Below, one piece after another: positions 43,595 through 53,101 of a stretch of DNA of 64,000 bases. The notes beneath the pieces are model-generated. The model saw nothing but the letters and a program-made list of their open reading frames with translations, ran no database searches and was not told where the DNA came from. Within the stretch, counting starts at the first letter, position 1; the number at the start of each line of letters is the position of its first letter. This DNA is from Hufsiella ginkgonis (GTDB lineage Bacteria > Bacteroidota > Bacteroidia > Sphingobacteriales > Sphingobacteriaceae), in the NCBI RefSeq assembly GCF_009834915.1, contig NZ_WVHS01000002.1:868001-932000 (forward strand). Reading direction: 5' to 3'. A program made the translations under genes and the position numbers.

Positions 43595-46142
43595 GCCCTG
43601 CCGGCAAGGTAACATCCCGGGCAGAACTCTTCGCCCCGGTTTCCAGCACCGCAATATAACTATTGCGTTCCCGCAGAACTTTTTCAAGATCTGACACCAC
43701 CAACACAAGGGATGAATACGGATTGATCGTTACGTTTCCTGAATACAGATGGTTGTGTACATCGGTATAATTTTTCTTTAATGTTACGATCTTCGGCTCA
43801 TTGCTGGCATTAAATTCGAAAAACAAGTATTCATCCGGGGTGGTATTGGTTATTTCCGCTTCATATAACCTGACGTTGTCCAGATTAAGCTCACCGGCCG
43901 GTTCGTCAATCTCAAATATCACACTCCCATCGTCGTCATCAGCGGTACTTACGAACAAGCACTCTATTTCTGTTCTTGATGTATTTATCTTCCTGTTCTT
44001 GCGATTACTGAGCGTATTATAGGGAGCGCCGGTTTTCCTCAGAAAGATATCAAGCGAGTGGCTCTTCGCCGTTCCTGACAAGCTGAATTTCAACAGGTAA
44101 TTCTTTTTCGCCCTTATTTTGCCAACTTTGATATTTACTGTTGTACGGCCGCCATCTGCAACCGGGATAAATGATAACCGTAATGACCCGCCATCCATAA
44201 CTTCACGGGTGAAAGACGCCGTACAATTGCTACTTGCTGAATAAAAATTTGTACCGTTTATATCTTTGTCATATTCGCCATTATCCACCCTGTTGCGCCC
44301 AAGTAACTTCGTTACGGCATATGCAGGAACGTTATGCGGCGCTTCCGACGAAAAGTGGTCCGTCCCATAAACCGATTGCCAGCCCTGGAGATCGAAAAGC
44401 TGGTTGATCTCTTTTCCATTCTTGTTTATAGACGACATTATTCCCGCCAGCTCATTAACGGGTTGATAAAAGAAATTACTGTCTGACCGGCCAAACTGGG
44501 CGATATCATCCTGGTAAGTTGAGAATTTTGCAAGTGGTTGAATATTGTTCTTCGAAAAAAAGATATTATTCCTGATAGTGGTATTCCGTATCAAACTGCT
44601 GGTAGAGAGATAGTGGTCCTGTTCGAGCCGGAGCTGCACACCGTTGTCGAACACCGTATTGTCAAATACGGAAATTTCAGCAGCGTTATGGATCTTGATC
44701 CCATTGTTTGCACAGCCCGAAACCGTGTTTCCGGCGACCGTTACACCAGTTGTATTGTCGTCGACATAAATACCTTCAGCATGCAGGCTAAAAGGACTAT
44801 TGGTTCCGTCCCCGTTGCCAATCCCGTTCAGGATAATGTTCCCGACCACTTTTTTATTCGTTGTTTTTGACCAATCCCCCACATAGATACCCGCACCATC
44901 ATCCTTTGTAAGGCAGAAGAAGTTAACCACGTTGTTCTTAACAATAGATGAGTTCCCGCCGAAATAAATCCCGTTGTAGCCGGTACTGTCAATGATATTA
45001 CGTTCAATCCGGGTGAAGTCGCCGAACGAAGTAATACCTTCGTAAGTCCCGGTACCGCTTCGCCCCGCGCCAGCTATCAGGCCGGTGTTACTTATTTTGT
45101 TGCCCGCTATCGCCGCATAAGAACATCCTGCATCGAGATGGATTCCGCCGCTTAATGAATGGTCAATGTGCGTACCTTCAATCGTTAGCCAGGTGCTGGA
45201 AGAAGCAAGCACAGCCTCTGTACCGGAAAGGCTAATGCCGCAATCCCTGATGGTTATATTACCGGAACCCTTGATAGCGATTCCGCTCTTCCCCGCACCA
45301 ACGAACTTTAAATCTTGAAAAGTGATAAACTGCTGTCCATTAATTTCTACGAGGTTATCGCTAACACTTACGCTGACGATAAACGATGAGGGTTTCTTTA
45401 CTCCGAAGAAAACGAACATTCTTTGCTGATCCTTGTCGTAAAACCATTCCCCTTCCCTATCCAGTGTCTTGATATGGTTCTGGATAAAATATCCATAATT
45501 ATTCATCGGAACCGCAGCATTCCCGGCTGCGTAACTAAGCGTATTTTTCAGGTGATTTGTGATCGTACTTCTATCGATCGTCCACCTGTTTTTCCTGATC
45601 ACTAATTCTCCCCCAACCCAACAGGTGGAACCGGTCAGCTGTTTATCAGTGATTGAAATATTCCCGGTATGTGATTCGGGCGAAAGGTAACCCTGGTTAG
45701 GAAAGCGCCCCATGACCTGGTGAAACCCGTTAATAATTAACCCACCTTTTGACGACGTACAAAACGCTTCGTAAATTCCATTGCCTGCGCGTTTCCACGT
45801 TTTTAACTCCTCAAGCCCGTTTATGACCGGTTTCTCTCCTTTTCCGTAAGCTCCGAAGTAAATTGGGGCGAATGCGGCCCCTGATCTGGTAACCGATAGC
45901 GTTCCTGTAAAAGTGTCCCCCCTTTTAAATAATACGGAATCGCCCGGGGCGAGCCGGCTAAAGAACGCATTTAATCGGTTAATGCTGCTCCAGGGTGTTA
46001 ATGGATTGCGCGATTGTACTTGCGTGTAATTGTCACTGCCAGAACTAGCGGAAAAGTAATAAGTGTTTGAATAGGCCTGGCCGGAAATCAGGTATAAAAA
46101 TCCGTACAATACAGACATTAGTCTGATTTGTTTTAGGCCCAC
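43575..46142 (-). CDS. Large secreted beta-helix protein with C-terminal jelly-roll domain
   Basis: This 855-residue protein has a signal peptide (about 1-25), the lead-in NTYYFSASSGSDNYTQVQSR, a long right-handed beta-helix (about 30-560; GNITIRDCGISLSG, YNGIYFGGNSSIVKNNVVNF, GVTVAGNTVSGCANNGIKIH), then a CBM4/9-like jelly roll (about 635-760; GGSLRLSFIPVADGG, LNLDNVRLYEAE) and a last beta-rich module. It converges on the exopolysaccharide operon and overlaps its last gene, a position often taken by an enzyme that cuts or binds the exported polymer. The catalytic type is not recognised. Confidence 0.75.
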   Translation of the reverse strand: MGLKQIRLMSVLYGFLYLISGQAYSNTYYFSASSGSDNYTQVQSRNPLTPWSSINRLNAFFSRLAPGDSVLFKRGDTFTGTLSVTRSGAAFAPIYFGAYGKGEKPVINGLEELKTWKRAGNGIYEAFCTSSKGGLIINGFHQVMGRFPNQGYLSPESHTGNISITDKQLTGSTCWVGGELVIRKNRWTIDRSTITNHLKNTLSYAAGNAAVPMNNYGYFIQNHIKTLDREGEWFYDKDQQRMFVFFGVKKPSSFIVSVSVSDNLVEINGQQFITFQDLKFVGAGKSGIAIKGSGNITIRDCGISLSGTEAVLASSSTWLTIEGTHIDHSLSGGIHLDAGCSYAAIAGNKISNTGLIAGAGRSGTGTYEGITSFGDFTRIERNIIDSTGYNGIYFGGNSSIVKNNVVNFFCLTKDDGAGIYVGDWSKTTNKKVVGNIILNGIGNGDGTNSPFSLHAEGIYVDDNTTGVTVAGNTVSGCANNGIKIHNAAEISVFDNTVFDNGVQLRLEQDHYLSTSSLIRNTTIRNNIFFSKNNIQPLAKFSTYQDDIAQFGRSDSNFFYQPVNELAGIMSSINKNGKEINQLFDLQGWQSVYGTDHFSSEAPHNVPAYAVTKLLGRNRVDNGEYDKDINGTNFYSASSNCTASFTREVMDGGSLRLSFIPVADGGRTTVNIKVGKIRAKKNYLLKFSLSGTAKSHSLDIFLRKTGAPYNTLSNRKNRKINTSRTEIECLFVSTADDDDGSVIFEIDEPAGELNLDNVRLYEAEITNTTPDEYLFFEFNASNEPKIVTLKKNYTDVHNHLYSGNVTINPYSSLVLVVSDLEKVLRERNSYIAVLETGAKSSARDVTLPAGPSPPDK

Positions 46143-46295
46143 AGTTTTTTTTTTACGATGATATTAAAAAAAAATTACATTTTAGATAATTAAATTCTTT
46201 AAACATTTAAGACTTACCCGGTTGACTTCTATCATATTTCTGAATTTAAAACGATGAAGCCGATCCTCCTGCGTTAGCGAATAGAAAACCCTATC

Positions 46296-48944
46296 ATGCA
46301 TAATCATATTATCCGAAAAGTTCTGCTGCTTTTTTTACTGGTCCTGCCGCATGTCCTGTTTGCACAAAAAAAGGGACAGGAGCGCATCGATTCACTAAAA
46401 TCGAGAATCTCATTTATGAAGGAAGATTCGCTTAAATGCCTTTTATACAATACCATTTCTTATGAGAACCGGGTGATTAATATGGAAGAGGCGGTAAAAT
46501 ACGGCAATCTTACCATAGAGCTTTCGAAAAAATTGGGCTTTCGGCGGGGCATTATGCTGGGAAATGCGAACCTGGGAAACGCCTATCGGGCCGATAAGCC
46601 TCAATTAGCCATCGCACATTATCAAACAGCGTACGACATGGCCGTTAAAGCGGGGCGGGACGATCTGGTAAACCGGTTGGCTTATGATATGGGATATTCC
46701 TATACACTCCTGGGCGAGGCTGATCAGGCCCTGCGATTTGGAAAGCAGGCGCTGGATTACTATATATCAAAAAATGCTAAGAGTACTATTGAAACGATCC
46801 AAACCTATATGGCCCAGGCTGAGATGATGAAGGGAAACCGTAAACCGGCGCTTCAGACCTATTTAACAAAGCTTAAACAATTTAAGGAAGATGATCGTTC
46901 ACAAGAACACGTCAGTACGCTTTCCAGTATCGCCAGTATCTATCAATCCAGCAACGATTTTCCATCTGCCCTGACGTATGCTTACAAGGCGCTCAGGTTA
47001 GCAAACGCATCGGATGTGGGTTCCCTGTTTATCTGTAACACCCTGATCGGCAATATTTATGCCGGGCTGGATGAATGGAAAATGGCATTGGATTATCACG
47101 TAAAGGCCTTGAAATTAATAGAAGACCCGAAATCAGGAGCGAGTGTACGCAATGGGCTTGTTATTGCGCTGATGACGCTCGCAGAGGATTATGCCGGGCT
47201 GAATGATTTCGACGACGCGCTTAGCTATAGCCAGAAAGCGCTTAGCCTGATCGGAAGCGCTGATAAGATAAATGACAGGGAAGTCAGAATTATGATCCTT
47301 AACCAGATCGCATGGACCTATTACAAGAACAAAGACTTTTCCAAGGCTTTACAATATACGCAGCGCGCCCAGGCCCTCAATTCTAATATGGCGCGAACCA
47401 CCGGCCGGGTTAATACCGTCCTGGGACAGATTTACGCCTATGCCCCCGATTCTATCCTGCAACAGGCGGGGATTCGCCCGGCGGATCGTTATAATAAAGC
47501 CGCCGGGCTGTTATCCGCATCCGTAAACACGCCTGAAAGCCGGCAGGATCTTAATTACATGAGAGACAACTACGGGGAGCTCGCAAAAATATATGAGCTG
47601 GATAAAGATTATGTTAAGGCTTACTCCGCTTACCAAAAGTTCGTCGGGTTCAGTGACAGTATCGTCAAACTTAACAACAGGGCCGAGCTCGTAAGAAGAG
47701 AAAGCGCGTTGCAGTTTGCCAGGAAGGAAGATTCACTGCGCTACCAGCAACAGCTGGTGAGCTCAAGGCTTGCGCAGCAAACCCTGCTCGCTACGCAGCA
47801 GCAGCAGGCGCTCCAGCTGAATCAGCAGCAGCTTTCCATCACTACTAAACAAAAAGACATCGAACGCCTGAATTTTTTAAGAACCCAGGCCGGGCTGCAG
47901 GCCGAGCAAAATAAACGCAGGGCGAATATGCAACAGCTGAAAGCGTCGGCCGCTTCGCTGCAGCTGCAGAAAGCCGAGTTAGATTCCGGCCGCGCACGCT
48001 CCCGGTTCCTTACCGCAGGGATCGTGGGGTTAGGAGTGGTCGTACTCAGCCTGGCCTTCCTTGCCTGGGTTATCCTGCGGGCCAACCGCCAGAGTAAGCG
48101 CGCCAACGCGTTGCTGCAGGAACAAAAGGAACAGATCCAAATCACCCTCCAGGAACTTAAAGTCACCCAGGACCAGCTTATCCAGTCAGAAAAAATGGCT
48201 TCGTTGGGTGAGCTTACCGCCGGTATCGCCCACGAGATACAAAACCCTTTAAATTTCGTCAATAACTTTTCTGAAGTAAGCCGCGAGCTGCTCTATGAAC
48301 TGAAAGAAGAGCTTTCGGCAGGGAATACGGACGACGTACTGGCCATTGCCGGCGACCTGGACCAGAACCTCGAAAAGATCGGTCATCATGGAAAGCGTGC
48401 GGACAACATTGTAAAAGGTATGCTCCAGCACTCGCGCACCAACCCGGGCGCAAAAGAACCGACCGACCTCAATGCGCTTGCCGATGAATGTTTACGGCTC
48501 AGTTACCATGGATTACGGGCGAAGGATAAATCGTTCAACGCAGAGCTGGTAACGGAGTTCGATCCCTCGCTGCCAAAGGTCGATGCGATCCCACAGGACC
48601 TGGGCCGGGTGCTCCTGAACCTCTTCAACAATGCGTTCCAGGCCACCGCCGAACGACAGCGACAAAACCATAAAGGGTACAAGCCTAAAGTGAGCGTACG
48701 CACCAGGTATTCGGGTAGCGGGGCTGAGATCCGGGTAATGGACAACGGCCCCGGGGTCGATCAATCCATCCGCGATAAGGTCTTCCAACCCTTCTTTACT
48801 ACCAAACCGACGGGAGAAGGAACCGGCCTGGGGCTTTCGCTGAGCTATGATATCATCACCAAGAGCCATCACGGAACTATCGAATGTTTACCTGCGGAAG
48901 ACGGGGCGACGTTTTTGGTCCGCTTACCAGGCATGTGTACCTGA
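46296..48944 (+). CDS. TPR-containing sensor histidine kinase
   Basis: This 882-residue protein has a signal peptide, about eight tetratricopeptide repeats (about 60-420), a Gln-rich coiled coil (about 470-570), one membrane helix (about 572-594, AGIVGLGVVVLSLAFLAWVI), a second coiled coil, HisKA with His646 (IAHEIQNPL), and HATPase (DNGPGVDQ, GTGLGLSLSYDI). The periplasmic TPR part probably senses a protein or peptide partner. No response regulator is adjacent, so its target is unknown. It lies directly after the exopolysaccharide locus and could control it, but nothing in the sequence proves this. Confidence 0.93.
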   Translation: MHNHIIRKVLLLFLLVLPHVLFAQKKGQERIDSLKSRISFMKEDSLKCLLYNTISYENRVINMEEAVKYGNLTIELSKKLGFRRGIMLGNANLGNAYRADKPQLAIAHYQTAYDMAVKAGRDDLVNRLAYDMGYSYTLLGEADQALRFGKQALDYYISKNAKSTIETIQTYMAQAEMMKGNRKPALQTYLTKLKQFKEDDRSQEHVSTLSSIASIYQSSNDFPSALTYAYKALRLANASDVGSLFICNTLIGNIYAGLDEWKMALDYHVKALKLIEDPKSGASVRNGLVIALMTLAEDYAGLNDFDDALSYSQKALSLIGSADKINDREVRIMILNQIAWTYYKNKDFSKALQYTQRAQALNSNMARTTGRVNTVLGQIYAYAPDSILQQAGIRPADRYNKAAGLLSASVNTPESRQDLNYMRDNYGELAKIYELDKDYVKAYSAYQKFVGFSDSIVKLNNRAELVRRESALQFARKEDSLRYQQQLVSSRLAQQTLLATQQQQALQLNQQQLSITTKQKDIERLNFLRTQAGLQAEQNKRRANMQQLKASAASLQLQKAELDSGRARSRFLTAGIVGLGVVVLSLAFLAWVILRANRQSKRANALLQEQKEQIQITLQELKVTQDQLIQSEKMASLGELTAGIAHEIQNPLNFVNNFSEVSRELLYELKEELSAGNTDDVLAIAGDLDQNLEKIGHHGKRADNIVKGMLQHSRTNPGAKEPTDLNALADECLRLSYHGLRAKDKSFNAELVTEFDPSLPKVDAIPQDLGRVLLNLFNNAFQATAERQRQNHKGYKPKVSVRTRYSGSGAEIRVMDNGPGVDQSIRDKVFQPFFTTKPTGEGTGLGLSLSYDIITKSHHGTIECLPAEDGATFLVRLPGMCT

Positions 48945-49198
48945 TCCGTTCATCTTTTTAAACGACGCTCTTTTATCCACGCGAATAGTAAATTCCCCCT
49001 TTCGCCGTTCAGCATATAAATGAGACACCAATGAGGTTGGATCGCTTTGGCGCGAATCAGTTGTACTCTGAGTTTAAATCCATCATTATGCGACCAATTT
49101 TGCGATGTTAATTAATTAGTCTTCCGAAAGCGTGACCAGCGCTGAATCTTTTACTCCCAGCTTCATTCAAATTAGATCTCCGGTAAATAAATTTGCGG
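48945..49198. other. Intergenic region between two convergent histidine-kinase genes
   Basis: These 254 bp hold no convincing gene. Tiny open frames on the minus strand (16-21 codons) have no recognisable product. No strong hairpin with a T-run was found. Confidence 0.5.
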
Positions 49199-51208
49199 TC
49201 AGCGTTTGGACCGGTCTTCCAGCGGCAGCGTGAACCAAAAGGAACTGCCTTTTCCGGGCTCGCTGTGCACACCGATCCGGCCGTTATGCCTCTTCACTAT
49301 TTCTGCGCTGATGTATAATCCCAGCCCAAGACCAGTGTACTCATTACTGGAATGACTGGCGCGGAAGTATCGATCGAATATCTGCGATTTTGCCTCTTCC
49401 GGGATGCCGGGGCCATTATCGGCAACCGTTATCTTCACCTGGTCGCCGAGGTTTTCTATGCTGATCGAAATGGGCGATCCCGGGGCGTACTTGACCGCGT
49501 TGGTGATAAAATTGATCACCACCTGCCCCAGGCGTTGTTCATCCGCATAAAGTTCCAGGTCAAGGTCACCGGTGACGGCACATTCTTCATCAGCGTTCAG
49601 GCCTACGGAGGAACAGCAGCCTTCTAACATGCGAGCACTGTTGAACCATGTTTTTTGCAGCTGCAGCTGTCCTTCGCTGATCCGGTTCACATGCAGCAGA
49701 TCGTCCATCAGCCTGCCCATTTTATCCATGCTCCGGTTAGCCTGTTCGATCAGTTGAACATGCCGTTTGGTAAATGGCTGATCTTTGATAAGATTTAAGA
49801 ACTGCAGCACCGCTTTAAGCGAGGTAAGCGGGGTTTTGAGCTCGTGGCTTGCAATACTCAGAAAATCGTCTTTGCGCCGCTCGAATGTTTTCCGGTCGGT
49901 GATGTCCGCCGTCATTCCCACGATCCTTCTTGCTACTCCTTCGTCGTCATAGCGTGCCTTCCCATAAGCGGCGATCCAGTGCAGCGTTCCGTCGGGCCAC
50001 CGTACTTCATATTCGGCCTGGTATACCGTACGGTTTTTTACGGCGGCAGCCACCCGATGTTTGATCTCCTGGCGGTATTCAGGCATTATAGATTCGAATA
50101 ACTGCGCGTAGGTAAAGTCTTCTTCCGGGTTGCGCCCGTAATTCTTTTTGAACTGCGCGGTCGCCTGCATTTTCCCCGTTGCGAATTCAACTTCCGTAGA
50201 TCCCAATGCTGCCGCTTCCATCGCAATGGTAAGCCGGGCATTGACCTCATCGATCGCTTTGCGGGCCTCCACCTGTTCGGTCACATCAATAGCGATCACC
50301 ATGATCGAATGTGTGGTGTCGTCCGTATCCTTAACAGGTTTATAAGCGAAGTTCACATATAGCTCTTTCAGTTCTCCCTGCTGTTCCAGTAATACCTTCG
50401 CTTCATTTCCGTAATAAGGGATGCCGGAAATGTACACGTGATCCAGCAAGGCTAAAAAGGGCTGCCCCTGGATTTCGGGTAAGGCCAGGTGAATGGGCTT
50501 GCCTACCACGGAATGGTCCCTGCCCCAGATCTGAAGGATCATTTCATTTACTTCCCTGATGACCAGGCTGCGGCCCTCAAGGATCGCGATGGCCACGGGA
50601 GCCTGCTCAACGAGATTACGAAAACGCGCCTCGCTCAGTTGCGTAGCCCTTAATGAGTGCTGCAGATCCCCGTTCAGCTGCTGCTGGGTGTAGTTGCTCT
50701 CCTTTAATTCTCTTAGCATATTTACCCTGGAAGTGGTTTCGCTGCAAGTGACAAATACGCCTTCGATAGATCCTGATTCCGTTCGCACCGGGCTGTAGCT
50801 GAAAGTCCAGTACACATCCTCCAGGTTGCCGTTGCGTTCGATCGGGATCAGTTGGTCCTCGCTCCAGGTAGCTTCTTCGCCAGCAAGTACGCCATCGATC
50901 AAGGGTTTAATGATGTGCCAGATATCCGGCCATGCCTCCGCTCCGGGCATTCCCAATATCTTAGGATGCTTACCATCGATCCCCAGGCTCGGCCTGTAGG
51001 CATCGTTATAAAACCCGATCTGTTCCGGGCCCCAGAACAGGAACATCGGGAACCGTGAGTTCAACAGGATGCTTAGCGTCGTACGGAGACTTTGCGGCCA
51101 CGTGGTCGGTGAACCGAGCGTTGTGCCGGCCCAATCGAACTCCCGGGTCAGTTGTCCCATTTCACCGCCTCCGGCTAAAAAGGATAAAGAAGGGTTACTC
51201 GAAAACAT
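49199..51208 (-). CDS. PAS-domain sensor histidine kinase (soluble)
   Basis: This is a 669-residue protein from the ATG at 51208 (the frame is open to 51301, but the segment MFSSNPSLSFLAGGGEMG is the usual start). It has no membrane helix. It contains a GAF/PAS-like N-terminal unit (FPMFLFWGPEQIGFYNDAYR), two further PAS domains (about 200-300 and 320-430, the latter with a PAC motif RIVGMTADITDRK), HisKA with His455 (ASHELKTPLTSLK), and HATPase (VADNGPGIPEE, GLGLGLYISAEIV). It is a cytosolic, possibly redox- or ligand-sensing kinase. No partner regulator is nearby. Confidence 0.92.
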   Translation of the reverse strand: MFSSNPSLSFLAGGGEMGQLTREFDWAGTTLGSPTTWPQSLRTTLSILLNSRFPMFLFWGPEQIGFYNDAYRPSLGIDGKHPKILGMPGAEAWPDIWHIIKPLIDGVLAGEEATWSEDQLIPIERNGNLEDVYWTFSYSPVRTESGSIEGVFVTCSETTSRVNMLRELKESNYTQQQLNGDLQHSLRATQLSEARFRNLVEQAPVAIAILEGRSLVIREVNEMILQIWGRDHSVVGKPIHLALPEIQGQPFLALLDHVYISGIPYYGNEAKVLLEQQGELKELYVNFAYKPVKDTDDTTHSIMVIAIDVTEQVEARKAIDEVNARLTIAMEAAALGSTEVEFATGKMQATAQFKKNYGRNPEEDFTYAQLFESIMPEYRQEIKHRVAAAVKNRTVYQAEYEVRWPDGTLHWIAAYGKARYDDEGVARRIVGMTADITDRKTFERRKDDFLSIASHELKTPLTSLKAVLQFLNLIKDQPFTKRHVQLIEQANRSMDKMGRLMDDLLHVNRISEGQLQLQKTWFNSARMLEGCCSSVGLNADEECAVTGDLDLELYADEQRLGQVVINFITNAVKYAPGSPISISIENLGDQVKITVADNGPGIPEEAKSQIFDRYFRASHSSNEYTGLGLGLYISAEIVKRHNGRIGVHSEPGKGSSFWFTLPLEDRSKR

Positions 51209-51508
51209 GGAATATCCCGTTACGGGTTTAACAACTAAGATAATAGAAGTTTTTAATTTAGAAAAACATATGGCGGTGTATATGTTTCCATACAAACGCA
51301 TCCTGGATAGATGCTCACTTTTATTTGCTCACGATCAAAAGAACATTTTAAGGCGCCCACTCAAACCAGTATAGAAAACCTGGTACACAGCCGGGGCATA
51401 TTTACGTGATCTGCTCCTGTTTAGATTGAAAAAAAATTTATAGTTTGTTTACGAAACCAGGCGCCTTCCCGATTGCGTAATTCATGCAGTTACAATTAAA
51501 AACAACTC
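51209..51508. promoter_or_regulatory. Divergent intergenic region before the fasciclin gene
   Basis: These 300 bp carry an A/T-rich stretch (51425-51452, TTGAAAAAAAATTTATAGTTTG) that could include a Bacteroidota-type promoter, since TAG-TTTG resembles the -7 element TAnnTTTG, but spacing to the upstream TTG is not ideal. The upstream side includes the open N-terminal extension of the PAS kinase frame. Confidence 0.3.
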
Positions 51509-52060
51509 ATGAAAAAAACTTTAATTCTCGCTATCGCCCTGACAGTTTCGGCGATCAGCTCACAAACTTTCGCTCAGAAAACTAAAATGGTTGGCGGCGC
51601 TGCCATGTATCCCACCAAAGACATTGTTGATAACGCCGTAAATTCAAAAGACCACACTACGCTGGTCGCCGCTGTAAAAGCAGCCGGGCTGGTGGAAACA
51701 CTTAAAGGCGCGGGCCCGTTCACCGTCTTCGCCCCCACTAACGCGGCTTTTGACAAACTGCCGAAAGGGACCGTTGAAACCCTGCTTAAACCGGAGAACA
51801 AACCTATGTTGACCAAAATCCTGACCTATCACGTAATCGCCGGCAGGTACTCAGCAGCTGACATCGCCAAAAAGATCAAGATGGGCAAAGGCACTGCCGA
51901 ATTTACTACCGTGAGCGGAGGCAAGCTTTGGATCATGATGATGGGAAAAAACGTGGTGCTGAAAGACGAGAACGGCGCTACGGCCAAGGTGACCATTGCC
52001 GACGTGTTCCAGAAGAACGGCGTGATCCATGTAATCGACGGCGTAGTAACCCCGAAATAA
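51509..52060 (+). CDS. Secreted fasciclin (FAS1) domain protein
   Basis: This 183-residue protein has a signal peptide cut after TFAQ (residue 22) and one FAS1 domain (about 40-183) with the two conserved blocks: [20 protein letters not shown] then [15 protein letters not shown], and [22 protein letters not shown]1 proteins mediate adhesion or act as small periplasmic/extracellular proteins; in Bacteroidota they are often linked to stress responses. It is a single gene, ended by a strong terminator 47 bp past the stop. Confidence 0.93.
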   Translation: MKKTLILAIALTVSAISSQTFAQKTKMVGGAAMYPTKDIVDNAVNSKDHTTLVAAVKAAGLVETLKGAGPFTVFAPTNAAFDKLPKGTVETLLKPENKPMLTKILTYHVIAGRYSAADIAKKIKMGKGTAEFTTVSGGKLWIMMMGKNVVLKDENGATAKVTIADVFQKNGVIHVIDGVVTPK

Positions 52061-52106
52061 CCTACGCAAAAAGGCCAGTGTAAGAAACTGCACAAAAGCG
52101 GTTAAT

Positions 52107-52131
52107 ATCCCGGGTGATGCCCGGGATTTTT
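52107..52131 (+). terminator. Strong rho-independent terminator of the fasciclin gene
   Basis: ATCCCGGG (52107-52114), a 5-nt loop TGATG, then CCCGGGAT (52120-52127) running straight into TTTTTGTTT. This is a perfect 8-bp GC-rich stem with a T tail, the best terminator in the window. Confidence 0.88.
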
Positions 52132-52310
52132 GTTTAAACCAGTGCGAAACTAATTGTCCTGGACAGGCTTAGGTCGTTACCATCCGGATCGCTCACAGCG
52201 GCGAACGTTCCCCCACGGGGTTTAGGTTATTAAAATTCATTTAAAAAAGACACTGTTGTTAGGTAGCCCGCAGTATCCTTAGATTTGAGTTGAATCAAAA
52301 AAACAGGCCC

Positions 52311-52655
52311 ATGGCATACAACGAACAATTGGCAAACCGTATACGCGAAAAGCTGATGGACCTGCCGCACGTGGAAGAAAAGAAGATGATGGGCGGTTTA
52401 GTCTTTATGGTGAATGAAAAAATGTGTGTCGGCATCCTGAAAGACGAGATGATGTGCCGCATAGATCCTGTTTTCCAGGAAGCGCTCCTTGAAAAGAACG
52501 GTTGCCGCGAAATGGATTTCACCAAACGACCGATGAAGGGATACGTACTTGTAGCTGATGAAGGCATGCGGACAGACCAGGAGTTCGACCACTGGATCGG
52601 CCTTTGCCTGGCGTTCAATAAATTCGCGAAAGCGGCCAGGAAGAAACAGAAATAA
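52311..52655 (+). CDS. TfoX/Sxy N-terminal domain protein
   Basis: This 114-residue cytosolic protein spans a single TfoX-N domain: LANRIREKLMDLPHVEEKKM, GGLVFMVNEKMCVGILKDEM, RPMKGYVLVADEG. The ATG at 52311 fits the family start; the TTG at 52290 only adds seven residues. The full-length Sxy regulators have a second C-terminal domain, which is absent; single-domain members are common and of unknown function. It has no operon partner. Confidence 0.9.
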   Translation: MAYNEQLANRIREKLMDLPHVEEKKMMGGLVFMVNEKMCVGILKDEMMCRIDPVFQEALLEKNGCREMDFTKRPMKGYVLVADEGMRTDQEFDHWIGLCLAFNKFAKAARKKQK

Positions 52656-52683
52656 CCTGCTTCTTCTTAGCCGTTCAATTCCG

Positions 52684-53100
52684 CTATTTCCTGGCCAGCG
52701 CTTGCTTTCCGAAGCGGATCAACTCCTTTGCCTTCATAAACCCGGCAGTTCCAAGCACCGGCTTACCTTCCGGATCGAAGATGATCAACGTAGGGTAAGC
52801 TTCCACCTGCCAGCGCTCAGCCAGTTTCGGCCCCTCTCCTTTTTCCATGTCGATGGAAACGTTCACGAAATTCGCGTTAAAGAATGCTGCGGCTTCAGGA
52901 TCAGCGAAAGTGGTCGACTTTAATAGCTTGCAGGGACCGCACCAGGTGGCGTAAGCGTCTACGAAAATGTACTTATGCTCCGCTTTGGCTTTTGCAAGAG
53001 CCGTCGGCCAGGAATTTTCTATGAATTTAATAGAAGGCTTCTCTGCCGGCCGTAAAGCGGTGATAACAAAAAACAGAACGATAGCGAATAAGCTCTTCAT
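52684..53100 (-). CDS. Periplasmic thioredoxin-fold protein
   Basis: This 138-residue protein has a short signal peptide (about 1-19) and a thioredoxin fold with active site WCGPC (Cys54, Cys57), then the cis-Pro segment VEAYPTLIIF. It is close to the thioredoxin_7/DsbD-gamma-like group, which reduces disulfides in the periplasm. Its start lies 1 bp after the peroxiredoxin stop, so it is translated from the same mRNA and is a natural electron donor for that peroxiredoxin. Transcription probably begins at the shared ECF-type promoter near 53804-53834. Confidence 0.9.
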   Translation of the reverse strand: MKSLFAIVLFFVITALRPAEKPSIKFIENSWPTALAKAKAEHKYIFVDAYATWCGPCKLLKSTTFADPEAAAFFNANFVNVSIDMEKGEGPKLAERWQVEAYPTLIIFDPEGKPVLGTAGFMKAKELIRFGKQALARK

Positions 53101-53101
53101 A

